DNA from: a virus
DNA: 64,000 nt
Direction: 5' to 3' (one strand)
Virus record (IMG/VR): IMGVR_UViG_3300034101_003783
Coordinates: 40,018 to 104,017 of that record
Of this stretch, positions 61,730 through 64,000 are shown piece after piece (within the stretch, counting starts at the first letter, position 1; each line of letters begins with the position of its first letter). Below the pieces are notes generated by a model that had not been told where the DNA came from, made no database searches, and worked only from the letters and a program-made list of their open reading frames with translations. The translations under genes and the position numbers were made by a program.

Positions 61730-62801
61730 TAATCCCCTTGATTTTTTTAATTTCTTCAAATAATTCAGGATGGTATAAAGATAAATTTAATTCCTCCATA
61801 TCTTTAACAGATCTATCCTCAGTTGCTTTACCAGTTTCAGGACTTCTATAATAAAAAGTTAAAATTCCCTTTTTAGTGTCTAAATCTCTAAAATAAACCT
61901 CAGCCTTTTTTTCCTTTAAATTAATCCACCTATTAAATCCACCTAGTTCATCGACTTTATTATAAAGATCGTTTATTTCCTCAAGATCAACATTTTCTGA
62001 AATCTCTTCTTCAATTTTCTCTATAATTTTTTCTAACGTACTTTTAGTGTTTCTATCAAAAGTATCTCTATCAAAATCCTCACACCAAACATTATATTCT
62101 AACTCATACCAATCACCTCTATCTGTTTTATCATATCTTAAAACTAATGTCTGTAGTAATTCTTCTAAATCGGCTTCTTTAACATCTAAATTATCATACC
62201 AGTGTAATAAAACATTAACAGTTGTTTTAAATCTTCTACCGTATTCTTGAGTTATCCCAAATTTACGAAAAGGACTTTTTGTTTCAGATTCTAAAACGTT
62301 CTTTACCGCCCTTGTTTTACATTCTTCACTTAATTCAGTGTAGTCATTTATTATATACTCTATATCATCAAATCTTTTATATAAGTAATTTGACACCTTA
62401 GATTCGCTATCTTCATCATTAATATCAAAATTTAAAGTAGGGTTAGAAATTGCCAATATTTTTTTAACAAGTTCTATATTTTCAGGACTAAATTCTCTTA
62501 TTAAATAACCTTCTCTCCAGTCCTCGTTATATCTATCATATTCATAATCATAACCATAATAATAATTCCCCATAAATTTGTTCCAAATATAAATGTCATC
62601 ATCGTCATCAATATTTAAGACCTTTAAGTATTCCTCATCATTTTCAAAAACGATATAAACTATTGTAGATCCTGGATGTTGACTGTTGTATTTTATATCA
62701 TAAATTAAATTTGGATATGACCATCTATTAAATGATATGTTTGAAGTGTCTCCCTCTGAGATTGTTTTTAAAAATTCATATGTTTCGCTATAATCAGACA
62801 T
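61722..62801 (-). CDS. Acidic hypothetical protein
   Basis: A 359-residue strongly acidic protein (SDYSETYEFLKTISEGD) with an Asp/Tyr-rich region (GNYYYGYDYEYDRYNEDW), a helical middle (IIEKIEEEISENVDLEEIND) and a beta C-terminus (KAEVYFRDLDTKKGILTFYY). No family recognised. The last bases overlap the -33 box of the peptidase promoter, and a TATTTAT motif lies 7 bases upstream of its ATG. Function unknown. Confidence 0.7.
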   Translation of the reverse strand: MSDYSETYEFLKTISEGDTSNISFNRWSYPNLIYDIKYNSQHPGSTIVYIVFENDEEYLKVLNIDDDDDIYIWNKFMGNYYYGYDYEYDRYNEDWREGYLIREFSPENIELVKKILAISNPTLNFDINDEDSESKVSNYLYKRFDDIEYIINDYTELSEECKTRAVKNVLESETKSPFRKFGITQEYGRRFKTTVNVLLHWYDNLDVKEADLEELLQTLVLRYDKTDRGDWYELEYNVWCEDFDRDTFDRNTKSTLEKIIEKIEEEISENVDLEEINDLYNKVDELGGFNRWINLKEKKAEVYFRDLDTKKGILTFYYRSPETGKATEDRSVKDMEELNLSLYHPELFEEIKKIKGIIL

Positions 62802-62808
62802 TATAAAG

Positions 62809-62815
62809 ATAAATA
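62809..62815 (-). promoter_or_regulatory. Late-promoter-like TATTTAT, 7 bases before 62801
   Basis: TATATTTATCTTTATAATG on the coding strand; the A-run after the heptamer is missing, so this is a weak match. Confidence 0.35.
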
Positions 62816-62893
62816 TATTAAAATTTGGATATAAGTTAATTTATACTTATATTTGTATTATTATATTTATTTAATATAGTTCTTTGAAATTAT

Positions 62894-63286
62894 GGGGGTG
62901 TTTTTGGATTTGACAGGTATTGGCTGAAGAATAAGGGCATGTAGGGACTGAGTTAATCTCTTTAAAAACTGACTTAGAAAACAACTGGCAATGTGCTAAA
63001 CAAAATGGAAACTCTTGGATTAGTAAGAGGTTCTGAAGTTACTGTAGCTTAAGAAGTTTACGGAAACGGGGGGTCGGCAGACATATAACCTAGCAACAGA
63101 AGTCGTAGTTTGATAGAGCACACCGGATGGCTCTCTAAATCCGATTCGGGACCATTGGTTGTTGATTTACGATGGTGAAGAACAAATCAACTATTTTGGG
63201 GTATTAAAAAATACCAACCTAAACATGTAGTTGTCTCTTAGACAAAACGAACCGGACGTGGGAGTCGGAGCCCACTAGGTCCACCA
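62894..63286 (+). ncRNA. ssrA: tmRNA (transfer-messenger RNA)
   Basis: The 393-base gene has the tmRNA 5' signature GGGGGTG...TGGATTTGACAGG and ends with GGACGTGGG...CCCACTAGGTCCACCA, an encoded CCA. Near the 3' end TTGTCT-CTT-AGACAA and GTGGG/CCCAC form clear stems. A reading frame ending GTA GCT TAA at 63044-63052 gives a tag ending ...GSEVTVA; the resume codon is uncertain (GGC at 62987 would give 21 residues). The acceptor stem I can draw has G3-U, but G4 and G5 face G, so it looks imperfect. It would rescue stalled ribosomes and tag products for Clp proteolysis. A bidirectional terminator follows. Confidence 0.9.
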
Positions 63287-63289
63287 ATT

Positions 63290-63327
63290 AAAAAACCCCA
63301 CCTTTTTAGGATGGGGTTTTATTTTTT
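63290..63327. terminator. Bidirectional terminator after tmRNA
   Basis: AAAACCCCA-CC and GG-ATGGGGTTTT form a hairpin with one bulge and with A and T runs on both sides. It can end the tmRNA and the convergent gene 63327-64000. Confidence 0.85.
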
Positions 63328-64000
63328 TAGAGGATTACTCTCATATATCTATTAATTTCTCTTATTTCTTCTAAAACATCTTCAGCCATTGGTACTGGTT
63401 GTTTTTTTGGTTGCACTTGTTTAGTTGCTATAGCACCACCTGTTTGAATTCCTTGTCCCGTTTGTTGTTGGTTTTTATAGTCACCTCTTTGTACGTCACC
63501 AACAACTTGTTCTGCACCCTCAATACTTTTATTAGTAGTTTTAAGAGTTTCTTTTGTTCCTTTTGTTATTTTTTCTACACCTTCTGCACCAGTTTTAACT
63601 TTACCCACTAAATTTTCAGCATCTTTTATTTTATCAAGTTTTTCACCACCAGTTTTAATTGATTCTATGGCCTTTTTACCTTCTTTTGCAACTAAAACAG
63701 TGTTTGCCATAATATCAAATGTTGTACAATACGCTGCACCCCATTTACAAACTATAGGTCTTGCCTGATCAACAGTAAGTTTTTCCCCATTTTCCCACAA
63801 ATAATCTTCAATTTTTGTAACAGCCTTTTTATCTAAAGTCTCAACAATTTTTTGTCCTAGTTTTGTTTCTAATTTTTGAAGTATACCTTTACCAAAACTT
63901 TTTGCTAAACTCTTACCCCAAGTTGCCATATAATTTACTGCTTTATATTTTGCTAAACTCTCAATACCTTTCTCAACCAGTTTTCCTGTTGACTTACCAA
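63327..64000 (-). CDS. Lys/Gly/Thr-rich hypothetical protein, 5' end outside window
   Basis: The frame is open to the right edge (GKSTGKLVEKGIESLAKYKA precedes the ATG at 63929), so the gene probably starts outside the window; at least 223 residues are encoded. It contains a helix-rich segment (GILQKLETKLGQKIVETLDK), a Cys pair (IVCKWGAAYCTTFD) and low-complexity repeats (KTGAEGVEKITKGTKETLKT). The C-terminus is MAEDVLEEIREINRYMRVIL, resembling the short amphipathic tails of other virion proteins here. A large internal or ejected virion protein is possible. Confidence 0.65.
   Translation of the reverse strand, partial: GKSTGKLVEKGIESLAKYKAVNYMATWGKSLAKSFGKGILQKLETKLGQKIVETLDKKAVTKIEDYLWENGEKLTVDQARPIVCKWGAAYCTTFDIMANTVLVAKEGKKAIESIKTGGEKLDKIKDAENLVGKVKTGAEGVEKITKGTKETLKTTNKSIEGAEQVVGDVQRGDYKNQQQTGQGIQTGGAIATKQVQPKKQPVPMAEDVLEEIREINRYMRVIL

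Noticed and set aside
62894-63286. tmRNA tag read as the frame ending SKRF
   Set aside because: That frame starts after CTGAC and ends in TGA with a basic tail, unlike known tags; the frame ending GTA GCT TAA is closer to known tags, though this remains uncertain.
1-64000. crAss-like phage
   Set aside because: The portal, terminase, protease and capsid proteins follow the T4 gp20/gp17/gp21/gp23 pattern, and no crAss-type features were recognised.

Overview
The window is a contiguous, very AT-rich piece of a large T4-like (myovirus-type) tailed phage genome, and the host is most likely a member of the Bacteroidetes (Flavobacteriia-like). The phage assignment rests on a T4-ordered head module read on the minus strand: terminase large subunit (gp17-like, 51110-52879), portal (gp20-like, 49042-50859), prohead protease (gp21-like, 46825-47538), acidic scaffold (gp22-like position, 44822-46474) and major capsid protein (gp23-like, 42844-44751). 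A gp5-like baseplate OB-fold protein, PhoH, a gp55-like sigma factor and several tail-fibre proteins support it. The host assignment rests on the following: weak or absent Shine-Dalgarno sequences; two promoters of the Bacteroidetes form TTTG-N20-TATCTTTG; a ribosomal protein bS21 gene; and a secreted protein with a GEVED domain and a type IX secretion (T9SS) C-terminal domain.

Layout. (1) 1-12486, minus strand: adhesion and tail region. It holds a fibre of at least 1217 residues with nonapeptide repeats, a second fibre sharing its N-terminal anchor, Thr/Pro-rich mucin-like proteins, a 728-residue Cys-rich virion-like protein, and three glycosyltransferases, one of GT60 type. (2) 12540-15277, plus strand: a LETM1-like membrane-associated protein, a WYL-domain protein and small unknowns, closed by a terminator. 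(3) 15372-31202, plus strand: a dense, overlapping operon-like island of glycosyltransferases, sugar-modifying enzymes (DegT-like, WbqC, NeuD, methyltransferases, GNAT-methyltransferase fusion, GH43-like propeller, BKACE-like lyase), interrupted by nucleotide and DNA genes (3'-5' exonuclease, dUTPase, PhoH). (4) 31202-39465, plus strand: late sigma factor, then baseplate and virion genes. (5) 39424-58683, mostly minus: basic internal proteins, the T9SS-type secreted protein, the capsid-portal-terminase module with the bS21 gene inside it on the other strand, repeat-rich structural proteins, a nucleotidyltransferase, a KTSC protein and a UVR-repeat protein. (6) 58845-64000: ClpC-like unfoldase, M20-type peptidase, a tmRNA gene and an alanine/lysine-rich partial gene.

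How it may work together. A heptamer TATTTAT followed by an A/T-rich stretch sits 4-44 bases upstream of about 20 mostly structural genes. Together with the gp55-like sigma this suggests a phage late-transcription programme, while two other genes carry host-type promoters. The ClpC-like unfoldase (no N-domain, ClpP-docking loop kept), the neighbouring UVR-repeat protein and the phage tmRNA look like a phage-supplied protein-quality or proteolysis module acting through host ClpP. The GT60-like enzyme lies beside Thr/Pro-rich and poly-Thr virion-like proteins, which suggests the phage may O-glycosylate its own fibres. No tRNA genes, CRISPR arrays, integrase or insertion sequences were seen. All functional statements come from reading motifs; no database search was run.
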